From the NCBI GenBank assembly GCA_004292755.1, contig RDXE01000055.1, forward strand, positions 1 through 46,008: a stretch of 46,008 bases of DNA, read 5' to 3'. Every line of letters starts with the position of its first letter. The first letter of the stretch is position 1. The position numbers and the translations under genes were made by a program. The notes beneath the pieces are model-generated. The model ran no database searches and was not told the origin of the DNA. It saw only the letters and a program-made list of their open reading frames with translations. The DNA is from Alphaproteobacteria bacterium (GTDB lineage: Bacteria; Pseudomonadota; Alphaproteobacteria; Elsterales; Elsteraceae). Shown here piece by piece: positions 24,786 through 33,772 of this stretch.

Positions 24786-26474
24786 GTGACGGCTGACGTC
24801 TTTGATGGTGAAAGAGAGGACAACCCGCTGCGCGCCTGCGAGGGCGTGTCTGAGGGCGACGGCAAGCTGTGCTTGCCCACCGATCTTTTGGCCTATCCCG
24901 GTCCGCTGATGGTGATGCTGCCGTCGGGCCGCGCGGCGATGGCCAATCCAGCGGGTCAAGCGCTGCTGGATTGGCTGGATGCGTCGCCGGTGTTGCGGGA
25001 TTTATCGTCGGAGATTGCCGACCGCCGCTTGATTGAAGCGCGCGATGCCGCGGGTGCCGCGCGGTGGTTCGATGTCTGCTTGGTGCCCTGGACGGTGTCT
25101 GGCGCACCGGGGGCAACCTTGGTGTTGGCGCGGGAGGTGACGCTGGACGTCAACCTGCGCAACGCCTTGGCCGATTCGCGCCAGCGCTTTAAGGAGTTGG
25201 TGGAGGTCGGGGCGGACTTTGCCTGGGAAACTGACGCGTCGGGCTGCTTCACCTTTCTGTCCGTCGATCATGTGCTGGGCTTTCCCGTGGAGATGCTGAT
25301 CGGGCGCTCCGTGCTTGACCTGTTGGACCCCGTGGGCAGCGAATCGACACCCTTCATCACGGACACAGACCGGGTGAAGGTGGATACCTGGGTCCATGCA
25401 GCCGACGGCACCCAGCGCTGCCTTGTGGTGTCGGCCGTGCCGATTCTCAGCGCCGATGGGCTGCCTGCTGGTGCCCGCGGCGTTGCCTGGGATGTGACGG
25501 ACGACCGCTTGCGCGAACAGCAATTGGCGCGCGCGCGGCTGCGGGAACACGTGTCCGGCTTCATCATCCAGATCATCCGGGATGAGGCGAAGCCGGAGGA
25601 AATGCTCCGCTCCGCTGTCACAGCAATCAGCCGGGCGGTTCGGGCGACCAGTTGCGCGATCCTGCGGGTGCGCCGCACCGGTGCCCTGGTTCCCGTGGCC
25701 GAGATTGGCCCGACACCACCAACCCATCACCATGACCGCTTGCTGGAGCGTCTGCACGGTGGGGAGCGATGGTGTGAGGCGGCGGATGAGGATTGGCATG
25801 GGGTCACCTGTGCCACCTCTTACCGCGGGCAGATGAATGGTGCCGTGGTGATCTGGCGCGGTCCCGATCAGGCTCCGTTTGATGATGAGGACCGCCACAT
25901 CATCGAGTTGATTGAGCCGCACCTGGGTGTCGCGCTGCGCCAGATTCAAGATCAGCGTCGGCTGGAGCGGCTGTCGCGCACCGACCCCCTGACGGGTCTG
26001 TCCAATCGACGCGCGTTTGAGACCGACTTGGCGGCTGCGTTGGACCAATCCATGCGCCACCACCGGCCCGGTGCCCTGCTGTTTTTCGACTTGAACAACT
26101 TCAAGCCGGTCAATGACATGCTCGGTCACGATGCGGGCGACGCGGTGTTGAAGGAATTTGCGTCGCTGTTACGCCAGCACACCCGCACCTATGATCTTGT
26201 GGCGCGCCTCGGCGGTGACGAGTTCGCCATGTGGTTGGGTGAGATCACAGCTGAGGATGCGCAGCGCCGGGCGGAGGTGATGGAGGCAGCAGCAGTGCCG
26301 CTGCTCGCGAATTTTGTCACAGATCCCGCACGACCCCTGGGCGTTTCGATTGGAGCGGCCTATTACGATGGGCAAGACGAGGTCTCTGCGGAGGATCTGC
26401 TGTCCCGCGGCGACATCGCAATGTACGAAGTAAAGCGCGCCACCAAGGCGCGGATGGGAGGAGAGGTACGGTGA
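24786..26474 (+). CDS. Diguanylate cyclase with PAS and GAF domains
   Basis: 562 aa from the GTG at 24786 (GAGGGA upstream); the frame stays open back to a TTG at 24744. Two PAS-like regions (about 30-125 and 130-250), a GAF-like region (about 265-395, opening FIIQIIRDEAKPEEMLRSAV), then the GGDEF domain: DPLTGLSNRRAFETDL, FFDLNNFKPVNDMLGHDAGD and the intact catalytic RLGGDEFAMW near 475. RTYD five residues before GGDEF is a complete inhibitory site, so product feedback by cyclic di-GMP is likely. No membrane segments, so cytosolic sensing by PAS/GAF. The stop overlaps the DUF2336 gene start (GTGA). Confidence 0.9.
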   Translation: MTADVFDGEREDNPLRACEGVSEGDGKLCLPTDLLAYPGPLMVMLPSGRAAMANPAGQALLDWLDASPVLRDLSSEIADRRLIEARDAAGAARWFDVCLVPWTVSGAPGATLVLAREVTLDVNLRNALADSRQRFKELVEVGADFAWETDASGCFTFLSVDHVLGFPVEMLIGRSVLDLLDPVGSESTPFITDTDRVKVDTWVHAADGTQRCLVVSAVPILSADGLPAGARGVAWDVTDDRLREQQLARARLREHVSGFIIQIIRDEAKPEEMLRSAVTAISRAVRATSCAILRVRRTGALVPVAEIGPTPPTHHHDRLLERLHGGERWCEAADEDWHGVTCATSYRGQMNGAVVIWRGPDQAPFDDEDRHIIELIEPHLGVALRQIQDQRRLERLSRTDPLTGLSNRRAFETDLAAALDQSMRHHRPGALLFFDLNNFKPVNDMLGHDAGDAVLKEFASLLRQHTRTYDLVARLGGDEFAMWLGEITAEDAQRRAEVMEAAAVPLLANFVTDPARPLGVSIGAAYYDGQDEVSAEDLLSRGDIAMYEVKRATKARMGGEVR

Positions 26475-27709
26475 GCGACGCTCCGGGCAGGGCAGAGGCG
26501 ACGCCGTTGGACTATGAGGTCTCCAAGCGGCTGGCCGCGAGTGAAGATCCCGGCACCCGTCGGGAACTGGCGCGCAGGCGCGACCTCAAGCCTGAGATTC
26601 TATACTATCTAGCGGAGGATCATGACAGCGAAGTGCGCCGTGAAGTGGCGCGCAATGCCGATGCTCCCCGCCATGCCGACCTGCTGCTGGCGAAAGACGC
26701 GGACAACCATGTCCGTGGCGATCTCGCCGCCAAGATCGGGCGTCTGCTGCCGGATCTGGATGGGGAGGCGCGTGACGCCGCCTCGCGTCTGACCGTGCAG
26801 GTGGTGGAAACCCTGGCACGCGATGCGCTGACGCAAATCCGCCGCGTGGTGGCGGAGGCAATCAAGGCCAACCCGGCGGCGCCACCCCATGTGGTGCAGG
26901 CGCTGGCGCGAGATCGCGAAATCAGCGTCGCCGCTCCGGTGCTGGAGTTCTCCCCCGTCCTCAGTGATGAGGATTTGCTGGAGATCATCGCCTCGACGCC
27001 CATCCAGGGCGCAATTGCGGCGATTGCTCGGCGCGCGGGCCTGGGTGGCGATGTCAGCCATGCTGTGGTGGACACGGGCGACGTTCCAGCCATTGCCGCG
27101 TTGCTGAACAACCAGACGGCGCAAATCCGTGAGGAGACGCTGGACCTGATCGTTGACCGTGCGCCTGGCATGCAGGCCTGGCACGCACCGCTCGCCCGGC
27201 GTCGTGGTCTGCCCCAGCGTGCAGCCCGCCGGATCGCCGAGTTCGTTGCCCGCGAATTGCTGGACGAGTTGTCGCGTCGTACCGACTTGGACGCCGATAC
27301 CAAGGCGACCGTCTCGCGCGCGATCACAGAGCGGTTTGGCGCTGCCCATGGCGGGCCGGTGCGCGTGTCGCAGCCACCGCGCGGCGGTGGGCGGGTGACG
27401 GCTGCGGACATTGCCGTGGCGCTGGCGGAAAACCGCACCAGCTTTGTCATCAGCGCGCTCGCGTCCATGGCGGACCTGCCGGAGACGGGGGTCTCCAATG
27501 CCGTCCGCCTGCGCAATCACAAGGCGCTGGCTGCAGCCGCGTGGCGCGCCCGGTTGGACCCGCAGACCACGGTTCTGGTGCAAACCCAGCTGTGTGGCGT
27601 GCCGCCGCGCATGGCGTTGCGCCCCGGTCGCAACGGGGAGCCACCGATGGACGAGCGCGAATTGGCGTTCCAGATCGATCTGCTGACAGGTGCGAAACCC
27701 GCCGCTTGA
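26471..27709 (+). CDS. DUF2336 domain protein
   Basis: 412 aa, start GTG sharing 4 bases with the stop of the diguanylate cyclase gene. The body is alpha-helical with HEAT/ARM-like repeats (PGTRRELARRRDLKPEILYYLAEDHDSEVRREVARNADAP and so on), and the middle and end match DUF2336, a family largely confined to alphaproteobacteria. The function is not established. Coupled translation with a cyclic di-GMP synthase suggests a scaffold or effector in that pathway. No signal peptide or membrane segment. Confidence 0.8.
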   Translation: MSDAPGRAEATPLDYEVSKRLAASEDPGTRRELARRRDLKPEILYYLAEDHDSEVRREVARNADAPRHADLLLAKDADNHVRGDLAAKIGRLLPDLDGEARDAASRLTVQVVETLARDALTQIRRVVAEAIKANPAAPPHVVQALARDREISVAAPVLEFSPVLSDEDLLEIIASTPIQGAIAAIARRAGLGGDVSHAVVDTGDVPAIAALLNNQTAQIREETLDLIVDRAPGMQAWHAPLARRRGLPQRAARRIAEFVARELLDELSRRTDLDADTKATVSRAITERFGAAHGGPVRVSQPPRGGGRVTAADIAVALAENRTSFVISALASMADLPETGVSNAVRLRNHKALAAAAWRARLDPQTTVLVQTQLCGVPPRMALRPGRNGEPPMDERELAFQIDLLTGAKPAA

Positions 27710-27821
27710 CACCCAGCCGCCCATGGCTGCTTCCTGCCCGCCCCCACAGGATGGCGCTCGCACAGGATGAACCGCGGCGAGAGCGCGTGCCCCCGCGCGT
27801 GAGGGGAGTGAGGATTGCAGG

Positions 27822-29111
27822 ATGACTGACGGCAAGGTGCTGCATCGCGCAGGCGTGCTGGACGAACTCCGGTGGCGTGGCTTTGTCCACCAGACCACCT
27901 CTGAGGAGTTGGGCGGCGTGTTGGACGCCGGTCCCATCGCTCTTTACATCGGGTTCGACCCGACGGCGGCGTCCTTGCATGTCGGCCATCTGGTGCAGCT
28001 GATGGCGCTGCGGCACTTCCAGCGCTACGGCCACCAAGTGATCGGGCTGGTCGGCGGCGGCACTGGCATGATTGGCGACCCCTCTGGCAAGTCTGAGGAG
28101 CGCAATCTGCAAACAATTGAGAAAATTGCTGACAATGGTCAGGCGATCCAGCGGCAGGTGTCGCAAGTTCTGGATGCCCCTGAGAATCCACCGATCTATG
28201 CGAATAATTATGATTGGCTTGGTAAGCTGTCGCTGATCGAATTTCTGCGCGACACCGGCAAGCATTTCTCCGTCAACGCGATGATCCAGAAGGATAGCGT
28301 GCGCAACCGGATTGAGCGGGATGATGTTGGTATCTCGTTCACTGAGTTTAGCTACATGCTGTTGCAAGCGCGCGATTATCTGGAACTGTTTCGACGCCAT
28401 GGCTGTACGTTGCAGTGTGGCGGCTCTGACCAGTGGGGCAACATCGTTTCCGGCACTGATTTGATCCGCCGGGTGGAGGGGGGGCGCGCCTTTGGCTTGA
28501 CGTTCAACCTGCTGGTCAAGGCGGATGGTCAGAAGTTTGGCAAGACCGAAAAGGGCTCCGTGTTCCTGGCGGCCGAGCTGACCAGCCCGTTCGCCTTCTA
28601 TCAGTTTTGGGTCAATGCAGCCGATGACGATGTTGGCCGCTATCTGCGCCTGTTCTCGTTCCGCCCTCGGGCGGAGATTGAGGCGCTGGAGGCGACAGTC
28701 GGCCAGCCGGAGCGCGCGGCGCAAAAGGCACTTGCCTACGACGTCACGGCGTTGGTCCACGGGCCGGCTGCGGCCGATCAGGCAATCAAAGCTTCCGATG
28801 TGTTGTTTTCAGGTGATATCGCCGGGCTGTCCGCTGCGAGCCTGGAAGAGATTTTCGCCGACGTGCCCTCGATTGCGCAGTCGTTCGATGGGGCAGGGGT
28901 GCCGCTGGTGGATGCACTGGTGGCCACTGGCCTGTGTGCGTCAAAAGGGGAGGCGCGGCGGCAAATCGAACAGGGGGCCATTCGCGTGAATGGCGAGGTG
29001 GTTGCCCGCGATCAGGTGGCCCGGGTGCTGACGGCGGCAGAGTTGATCGACGGCACCGTCGCGGTCCTCAAGCGCGGCAAGCGCAACACCGCCCTGGTGC
29101 GCCGTGGGTGA
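27822..29111 (+). CDS. tyrS: Tyrosyl-tRNA synthetase
   Basis: 429 aa, full length. Charges tRNA-Tyr. Seen: class I nucleotide-binding YIGFDPTAASLHVGHL near residues 42-57, GGGTGMIGDPSGKSEER near 81-97, tyrosine-recognition QARDYLELF and GGSDQWGNI near 182-210, KFGKTEKGSVFL (the KMSKS loop variant) near 236-247, and a C-terminal S4 RNA-binding domain (LVDALVATGLCASKGEARRQIEQGAIRVNGE). The start follows GTGAGGATTGCAGG. The last 8 bases overlap the following oxidoreductase gene. Confidence 0.96.
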   Translation: MTDGKVLHRAGVLDELRWRGFVHQTTSEELGGVLDAGPIALYIGFDPTAASLHVGHLVQLMALRHFQRYGHQVIGLVGGGTGMIGDPSGKSEERNLQTIEKIADNGQAIQRQVSQVLDAPENPPIYANNYDWLGKLSLIEFLRDTGKHFSVNAMIQKDSVRNRIERDDVGISFTEFSYMLLQARDYLELFRRHGCTLQCGGSDQWGNIVSGTDLIRRVEGGRAFGLTFNLLVKADGQKFGKTEKGSVFLAAELTSPFAFYQFWVNAADDDVGRYLRLFSFRPRAEIEALEATVGQPERAAQKALAYDVTALVHGPAAADQAIKASDVLFSGDIAGLSAASLEEIFADVPSIAQSFDGAGVPLVDALVATGLCASKGEARRQIEQGAIRVNGEVVARDQVARVLTAAELIDGTVAVLKRGKRNTALVRRG

Positions 29112-30303
29112 GGGTGCACCTGCCCGCCGGGATGGTGGCGCGGCAGTGGTGATCATCGGCGGTGGCGCCATTGGCTCGGCGGCGGCTGCCTATCTGGCGA
29201 CCGATCCTGGCTTTGTGGGCACCATCACGGTGGTGGAGCGCGACCCAACCTATGCCCGCGCGTCGTCTGCCTTGTCCGCCAGTTCGATCCGGCAGCAATT
29301 CTCCACGCCGGAGAACATCGCGCTGTCCCAGGCTGGGTTGGCCGTGCTGCGCGACCCATCCTGGCTGGCAGTGGACGGGGAGGTGCCGAGCTTCGGCCTT
29401 GTCGAAGGCGGCTACTTGTTCCTGGCGACCGAGGCTGGCCTGCCGGTGCTGGAGGCCAATCACCGGGTGCAGCGGCAGGCAGGGGCGCCGGTTGCCTTGT
29501 TGACGCCATCCGCGCTGACCGAGCGCTTTGCCTGGATGATGAGCGACGGGGTGGCGGCGGCCTCCCTCGGGCTCAGCGGCGAGGGGTGGTTTGATGGCTA
29601 CGCCCTGATGCAAGCCTTCCGCCGCAAGGCTCGCAGCCTGGGCGTGCGCTATTGCGCCGACGAGGCTGTTGGGTTTGAGCGCGCTGGGCCGCGCATCACC
29701 GCAGTGCGGCTCGCCTCGGGCGAGGTGCTGGCAGCCGATCAGGTGGTCAATGCTGCAGGCCCCTGGGCGGCGGCCGTGGCAGCGATGGCTGGTATTGATG
29801 TGCCAGTGCGGGCGCGGGCGCGCAGTGTGTTTGTGCTGCACATCAAGGAGGCGTTGCCGGGCTGTCCCCTGGTGATCGACACCAGCGGCGTGTGGTTCCG
29901 GCCAGAGGGGCACCAGTTCCTGTGCGGCTGGTCGCCACCAGAGACAGATGACCCCGACGACGCCCCCTTGGAGGTGCGCCACGACCAATTTGAGGAGGTG
30001 ATCTGGCCCGCCCTCGCCACCCGCGTGCGCGCCTTCGAGGCCGTGAAGGTGACCAATTCCTGGGCTGGCTATTATGAGATGAACACCCACGACCACAATG
30101 CCCTGCTGGGTCGTCATCCGGCCTGCGATAACCTGTGGTTCGCCAATGGATTCTCCGGCCACGGTATCCAGCAGGCCCCAGCTGTCGGTCGTGACCTAGC
30201 CGAACGCCTGATCCACGGCCACTCCCGCTCCCTCGACCTCAGCGTGTTTGACATCGCGCGTGTGATTGACGGGCGCCGAGTGGTGGAGCGCAATGTGATC
30301 TGA
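29104..30303 (+). CDS. FAD-dependent oxidoreductase, DAO family (sarcosine-oxidase-like)
   Basis: 399 aa from the GTG at 29104. FAD-binding VVIIGGGAIGSAAAAYLATDPG at residues about 15-36, ASSALSASSIRQQFSTPENIALS (the usual S-R-Q motif), VVNAAGPWAAAVAAMAGIDVPVRARAR near 215-241 and a C-terminal NGFSGHGIQQAPAVGRDLAERL, characteristic of the FOXRED1/sarcosine oxidase branch. Oxidises an N-methyl or amino group; the electron acceptor is not readable. The 8-base overlap with tyrS is compatible with read-through from it. A second DAO enzyme lies in the transporter operon; the two are clearly distinct in sequence. Confidence 0.88.
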   Translation: MGEGAPARRDGGAAVVIIGGGAIGSAAAAYLATDPGFVGTITVVERDPTYARASSALSASSIRQQFSTPENIALSQAGLAVLRDPSWLAVDGEVPSFGLVEGGYLFLATEAGLPVLEANHRVQRQAGAPVALLTPSALTERFAWMMSDGVAAASLGLSGEGWFDGYALMQAFRRKARSLGVRYCADEAVGFERAGPRITAVRLASGEVLAADQVVNAAGPWAAAVAAMAGIDVPVRARARSVFVLHIKEALPGCPLVIDTSGVWFRPEGHQFLCGWSPPETDDPDDAPLEVRHDQFEEVIWPALATRVRAFEAVKVTNSWAGYYEMNTHDHNALLGRHPACDNLWFANGFSGHGIQQAPAVGRDLAERLIHGHSRSLDLSVFDIARVIDGRRVVERNVI

Positions 30304-30500
30304 GCGGGGGCATCTTAGATATTCAAAGAATCGCTGGCAGGTATGGTTACTCGCCGTCTACGCGATAGAGAGCGAAATTCTTCCCTTGCTACCAGGGGCG
30401 TCGTACCCTATTTGTTCTTATAGAAGGGCTGCCAGTTCTGATCGCATGGTCGTCCATCTCGGTATGGCGTCGATCAGGGTGAACGATAAGGAGGCCAAAA

Positions 30501-30836
30501 ATGGCTGTTCGCGCGATTTACCAGCCTTCCATCAATTGGAACTGGGAAAATGAAACCGTTGAGGTTTGTATCTATGGCGATCAGAATCAGGAGATACTAA
30601 TTGCTGTTTCACGAGAAGCGATCGAAGATTCAGGAAAAAAGATACAGAGTGAGTCATTCGAACAATTCGCTAGCCGTAACGTTGATAAAATCATGGACAT
30701 TGTGCGGAAATATGATGAGCAGTTCACTCAAGAAAGTTATTTAATATACTGCTTTTTCAGTGACTCTGTCAGAGTTTGTTCCCGAGGTAAAAATAATGAA
30801 GAAATCGATCCCAGGAGGATTATTTGGCCAACATAG
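30501..30836 (+). CDS. Small AT-rich hypothetical protein
   Basis: 111 aa. Strong ribosome binding site AAGGAGG at 30488-30494. The gene is about 40% GC against 60-65% for its neighbours, so it was probably acquired. Acidic, no signal peptide or membrane segment. The stretch VEVCIYGDQNQEILIAVSREAIED faintly recalls DUF1488-type proteins, but I cannot assign it. It is convergent with the nif operon across a hairpin. The 197 bp before it are also AT-richer and hold no other gene. Confidence 0.6.
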   Translation: MAVRAIYQPSINWNWENETVEVCIYGDQNQEILIAVSREAIEDSGKKIQSESFEQFASRNVDKIMDIVRKYDEQFTQESYLIYCFFSDSVRVCSRGKNNEEIDPRRIIWPT

Positions 30837-30882
30837 CTAGGCACCACGAGCCCCACTGGCACTAGTCACCATTCGAGGGACA

Positions 30883-30909
30883 ACCCCGCTGCCGAGAGAA
30901 CAGCGGGGT
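30883..30909. terminator. Bidirectional hairpin between small gene and nif operon
   Basis: ACCCCGCTG and CAGCGGGGT form a perfect 9-bp stem with a 9-nt loop, between two convergent units. Neither side has a clear T-run, but the position fits a shared terminator for the nif operon and the small gene. Confidence 0.6.
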
Positions 30910-30948
30910 GCTGAATGGAGTGCTTTCTGCGCCACCGCCCGTTGCCCC

Positions 30949-31245
30949 CTACGCCGCCAGCGGCTCGTGGGTTTGGCAGTTGGCGCCACAGACGGTGGAA
31001 CAGGCGTTGCAGCCGATGCAATTGCCCGGCTTGGCGACGGTCATCACCTTGCGGACAATGTCTTCATCATCGTCGAACGGGTCGACCAGGGCGCCATCGT
31101 CGTTGACGCCCATCAGTTGCAGCACGCTTTGGGGGCAGACCTTGAAGCACCGACCACAGCCGATGCAGCTGCCAGCGTCGATGGCGGTCAAGTAGCGCGG
31201 CGTCCAGGGGCTGCCGTCGCGGGTGCGGAAAGTGATCACGGTCAT
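30949..31245 (-). CDS. fdxB: Nif-associated ferredoxin (FdxB / ferredoxin III type)
   Basis: 98 aa. Two 4Fe-4S motifs: CIGCGRCFKVCP (Cys 27, 30, 33, 37) and CIGCNACSTVCGANC (Cys 76, 79, 82, 86, 90). The spacing between clusters and the GVNDDGALVDPFDDDEDIVRKVMTVAKPGN linker are those of the nif-specific ferredoxin III. Probably carries electrons for FeMo-cofactor assembly or to nitrogenase. The ATG at 31243-31245 overlaps the preceding stop by 4 bases. Last visible gene of the nif operon. Confidence 0.92.
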   Translation of the reverse strand: MTVITFRTRDGSPWTPRYLTAIDAGSCIGCGRCFKVCPQSVLQLMGVNDDGALVDPFDDDEDIVRKVMTVAKPGNCIGCNACSTVCGANCQTHEPLAA

Positions 31246-31445
31246 GATGCAGTCTCCAGCGCCTTCAATTCGGCGCGCTTGGCGGCAAGGGTGCGGAAGG
31301 CGTCGTAGGTTCTTTGCGCCACGTCGGGGATCTGCTCCCACGCGGCGGGCAATTCCTCCGACAGGTCGTGCAGCGCCATCTTGAGGTCGGTGGCGCGGGC
31401 ATTGAGCTTGCGGATTTCAGCTTTCAGGGCATCGACTTCGGCCAT
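31242..31445 (-). CDS. CCE_0567-family metalloprotein (Rop-like)
   Basis: 67 aa, almost entirely helical: LKAEIRKLNARATDLKMALHDLSEELPAAWEQI then VAQRTYDAFRTLAAKRAELKALE, a two-helix hairpin. This is the small nif-linked family PF05082, seen next to nifX-DUF269 in many diazotrophs. It binds metals in some members; its role is unclear. Overlaps fdxB by 4 bases and starts 16 bases after the DUF269 gene. Confidence 0.88.
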   Translation of the reverse strand: MAEVDALKAEIRKLNARATDLKMALHDLSEELPAAWEQIPDVAQRTYDAFRTLAAKRAELKALETAS

Positions 31446-31461
31446 CGGCGGGTTCCTCCCC

Positions 31462-31941
31462 TCACGCGTCAGCGACGTCGGGAAAGCGCTTCAGCATGCC
31501 GACGCCTTCGGCGACCAGCGCCTCGGTCTTGTTGGCCATGTCGGCGAAGCTGTCGAAGCCAAAGCGGTGAACATCGCGCAGGTGCTTGGACACCAGGATC
31601 AGCCGACCCGCCGTCAGCACCACGCGGCCAAACCCCTCGTGCGACAAGCGCAGCAGGGGGGAGGCAATGGTGCCGGTTTCCGCTTCAATCGCCATGCCGA
31701 TGGCGGCCCAATAGGTTTCGATGCGGAACAGCACCTTGCTGTCGGGGTCGCCCACCACCGGGATGGCGCGCCGCTCCGCCTTGGTGACGATGAACGGCTT
31801 CAGCACCTCGGCATCCGACTTTTTCTCCCACGCGCCATGGGTGTCGTGGGCGCGCATCTGGCGCACCAGCGCGCGGATCGCAGGCGACTGCAGGGCTGCC
31901 TCCTCCGCATCAACGGCGGCGGCGATGGGTTCGTCCAGCAT
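31462..31941 (-). CDS. NifX-associated nitrogen fixation protein (DUF269)
   Basis: 159 aa. Matches DUF269, with RALVRQMRAHDTHGAWEKKSDAEVLKPFIV near residues 22-51, PVVGDPDSKVLFRIETYWAAIGMAIEAETG and SHEGFGRVVLTAGRLILVSKHLRDVHRFGF. The family is restricted to nif clusters and nearly always lies next to nifX; its exact role in cofactor handling is not known. It follows nifX by 3 bases. Confidence 0.92.
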   Translation of the reverse strand: MLDEPIAAAVDAEEAALQSPAIRALVRQMRAHDTHGAWEKKSDAEVLKPFIVTKAERRAIPVVGDPDSKVLFRIETYWAAIGMAIEAETGTIASPLLRLSHEGFGRVVLTAGRLILVSKHLRDVHRFGFDSFADMANKTEALVAEGVGMLKRFPDVADA

Positions 31942-31944
31942 CTC

Positions 31945-32421
31945 TCACTCCTCTTCAGCAACGAAGCCGGTACCGCTGGCCTGACGCATGGCCTTGCGCA
32001 GCCACGGCGGTGGGGAGCCGCCGAGCATCGCTTGAACGCGTTGGATCACGGCCTCAATCGGCTCTGGATTGGGCAGCTTCACGGGATGAATGCCTGCGGC
32101 CACAACTTTGGCGGCGGCCGGGCCACCAATGGCAGCGCAGAACAGCAGGGCGCAGCCCTTCAGCCCATCCACCTTCGGGGTGATCTTGTCCTCGCTATCG
32201 TCGTGCTTGCCGCTTTGGTCGGAGTGGCTGTCAAACTGCAGCGCTTCGACAAACCGGCTGGCGGTGGGCGAGATTTCCCACACCGAGAAGGTTTTCGTGC
32301 CGCCGAAATGGGCGTTGACGGTTTTCAGGTCCGTCGTTGCGAAGGCAATGGTCAAGGCACCCGCCAGCGGTTCGCTGGACGGAGCCTCCGTGTCAACCAA
32401 CTGAAGCCGGCGCAGAGCCAT
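31945..32421 (-). CDS. nifX: NifX, FeMo-cofactor biosynthesis protein
   Basis: 158 aa from the ATG at 32419-32421. The NifX/dinitrogenase-iron-molybdenum-cofactor-binding fold: LTIAFATTDLKTVNAHFGGTKTFSVWEI near residues 23-50 and LKGCALLFCAAIGGPAAAKVVAAGIHPVKL near 88-118. NifX carries the NifB-derived cofactor precursor to NifEN. It begins 29 bases inside nifN, so the two are coupled. The C-terminal stretch after the fold is a typical NifX tail. Confidence 0.93.
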   Translation of the reverse strand: MALRRLQLVDTEAPSSEPLAGALTIAFATTDLKTVNAHFGGTKTFSVWEISPTASRFVEALQFDSHSDQSGKHDDSEDKITPKVDGLKGCALLFCAAIGGPAAAKVVAAGIHPVKLPNPEPIEAVIQRVQAMLGGSPPPWLRKAMRQASGTGFVAEEE

Positions 32422-33769
32422 GGTCGCTCTCCTCCCGAGGGGCGTGGGTGTGCAAGGTGTCGAACGCCTCGCCATCCTGTTCCTGGAACGCATTGGCAAG
32501 GCGGAAGATCAAATCGCGCGTTCCGCGATAGCCAGCCGTAACCACATGGGCGGCACCCAGGCGGTCGAAGATTGGGAAACCGAGGCGGAACAAGGGAATG
32601 CCCGTGCGCTCTGAGGCTTGGCGGGCGTGGGACGGGCCAATGATCAAATCGCACCCAGCCGCCCGGTCCTCCAACTCGCCAAGATCGCTGACCAACACCT
32701 CGGCACAGGGCAATTGCGCCAGATACTCTTGTCCGAGCGTGGTAGGCACCACCACAGGGCCGAGCCCGGCGCCCAGATCCGCCAGCAGGCGCCCAACCGC
32801 CCAGACCAGATCGCCCTCGCCCGCGAGCGCCACTTGGCGACCACCGAAGTGGAAGTGCCCATCCAGCATGGCATCCAGCAACTGGCTGCGCTGGCGGCGC
32901 ACCCGGGGCGGTGCGGGCACGCCCGCCATGTCGGACAGGAACGACACCAGCCGGTCGACGGCACTGAGCCCGGTGACCCGGTCGAACAATTGGTAGGGCA
33001 CGCCGGTCAGCCGCTCCAAGGCTGCAGCGGGGGCCTGCATCGCACTGCCCAGCGCAATGGCAACTTGGGCGGAGCCAAGGGTGCGTAGCTCCTCCAGCGT
33101 CGTGCCGCCGAGGCTGCCCTGAATCCACTCCCCTGGCACATGCCCGTCGAGGGAGCGCGAGAGGTCGGGCACCACCACGGGCGTGAGACCAAACGCCTCG
33201 ATCAACTGGGTCAACTCGTCAATGTCGCCTGCCGTGATGTGGCTGCCGGGCAGCACGGCGACGCGACCCTTCCGGCGCAGCCGGGGACCCGGCTCCACCA
33301 CTTGCTCAATCAGCGCGGTGACGGCTTTGGCCCAGCCTTCGGACAAGCCGCCAACCATGTCGGGGGTGGAGGCCAGCACCAGGGCGGTGTTGGCAAGGTC
33401 GGGATTGCGTCGGCGGATCAGGGCAAGGTCGCCCATGAAATCCTCGCCCCGTGTCTCGGCCAAGCCAGTGGTGGCGATGCCAATCAGCTTGGGCTGGGCA
33501 CGCTTGGCAAGGTTCTGGATTGCTTGCTCCAGATTGTCCATACCGCCCAGGATCGCTGTGATCTCGGTCAGGGCGGTGGTCTGCAGCGGGATTGCCTCTT
33601 TGAAGTGGCGCACCAGCAGCACCATGCCAAAGGCTGTGCAGCCCTGGCTGCCATGGAACAACGGCATGGTCCGCTCGACACCCAGAAAGGCCATCGCTGC
33701 ACCCAGCGGGGCAGAGGACTTCAAGGGATTGACGGAGACCGGGCGAGAGCGACGGATGATCTCGGCCAT
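32393..33769 (-). CDS. nifN: Nitrogenase cofactor scaffold subunit NifN
   Basis: 458 aa. VSVNPLKSSAPLGAAMAFLGVERTMPLFHGSQGCTAF at residues about 11-47 aligns with the NifK/NifN opening, with one cluster Cys (SQGC) present; the equivalent first Cys of NifK is replaced by Ser (LKSS), as usual in NifN. With NifE it forms the tetramer on which the FeMo-cofactor matures. It starts 3 bases after the NifE stop. Confidence 0.96.
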   Translation of the reverse strand: MAEIIRRSRPVSVNPLKSSAPLGAAMAFLGVERTMPLFHGSQGCTAFGMVLLVRHFKEAIPLQTTALTEITAILGGMDNLEQAIQNLAKRAQPKLIGIATTGLAETRGEDFMGDLALIRRRNPDLANTALVLASTPDMVGGLSEGWAKAVTALIEQVVEPGPRLRRKGRVAVLPGSHITAGDIDELTQLIEAFGLTPVVVPDLSRSLDGHVPGEWIQGSLGGTTLEELRTLGSAQVAIALGSAMQAPAAALERLTGVPYQLFDRVTGLSAVDRLVSFLSDMAGVPAPPRVRRQRSQLLDAMLDGHFHFGGRQVALAGEGDLVWAVGRLLADLGAGLGPVVVPTTLGQEYLAQLPCAEVLVSDLGELEDRAAGCDLIIGPSHARQASERTGIPLFRLGFPIFDRLGAAHVVTAGYRGTRDLIFRLANAFQEQDGEAFDTLHTHAPREESDHGSAPASVG

Positions 33770-33772
33770 GGC

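Noticed and set aside
25002-26129. Minus-strand frame of 375 codons
   Set aside because: Antisense to the diguanylate cyclase; no domain pattern.
26609-27937. Minus-strand frame of 442 codons
   Set aside because: Antisense to the DUF2336 gene; composition typical of a shadow frame.
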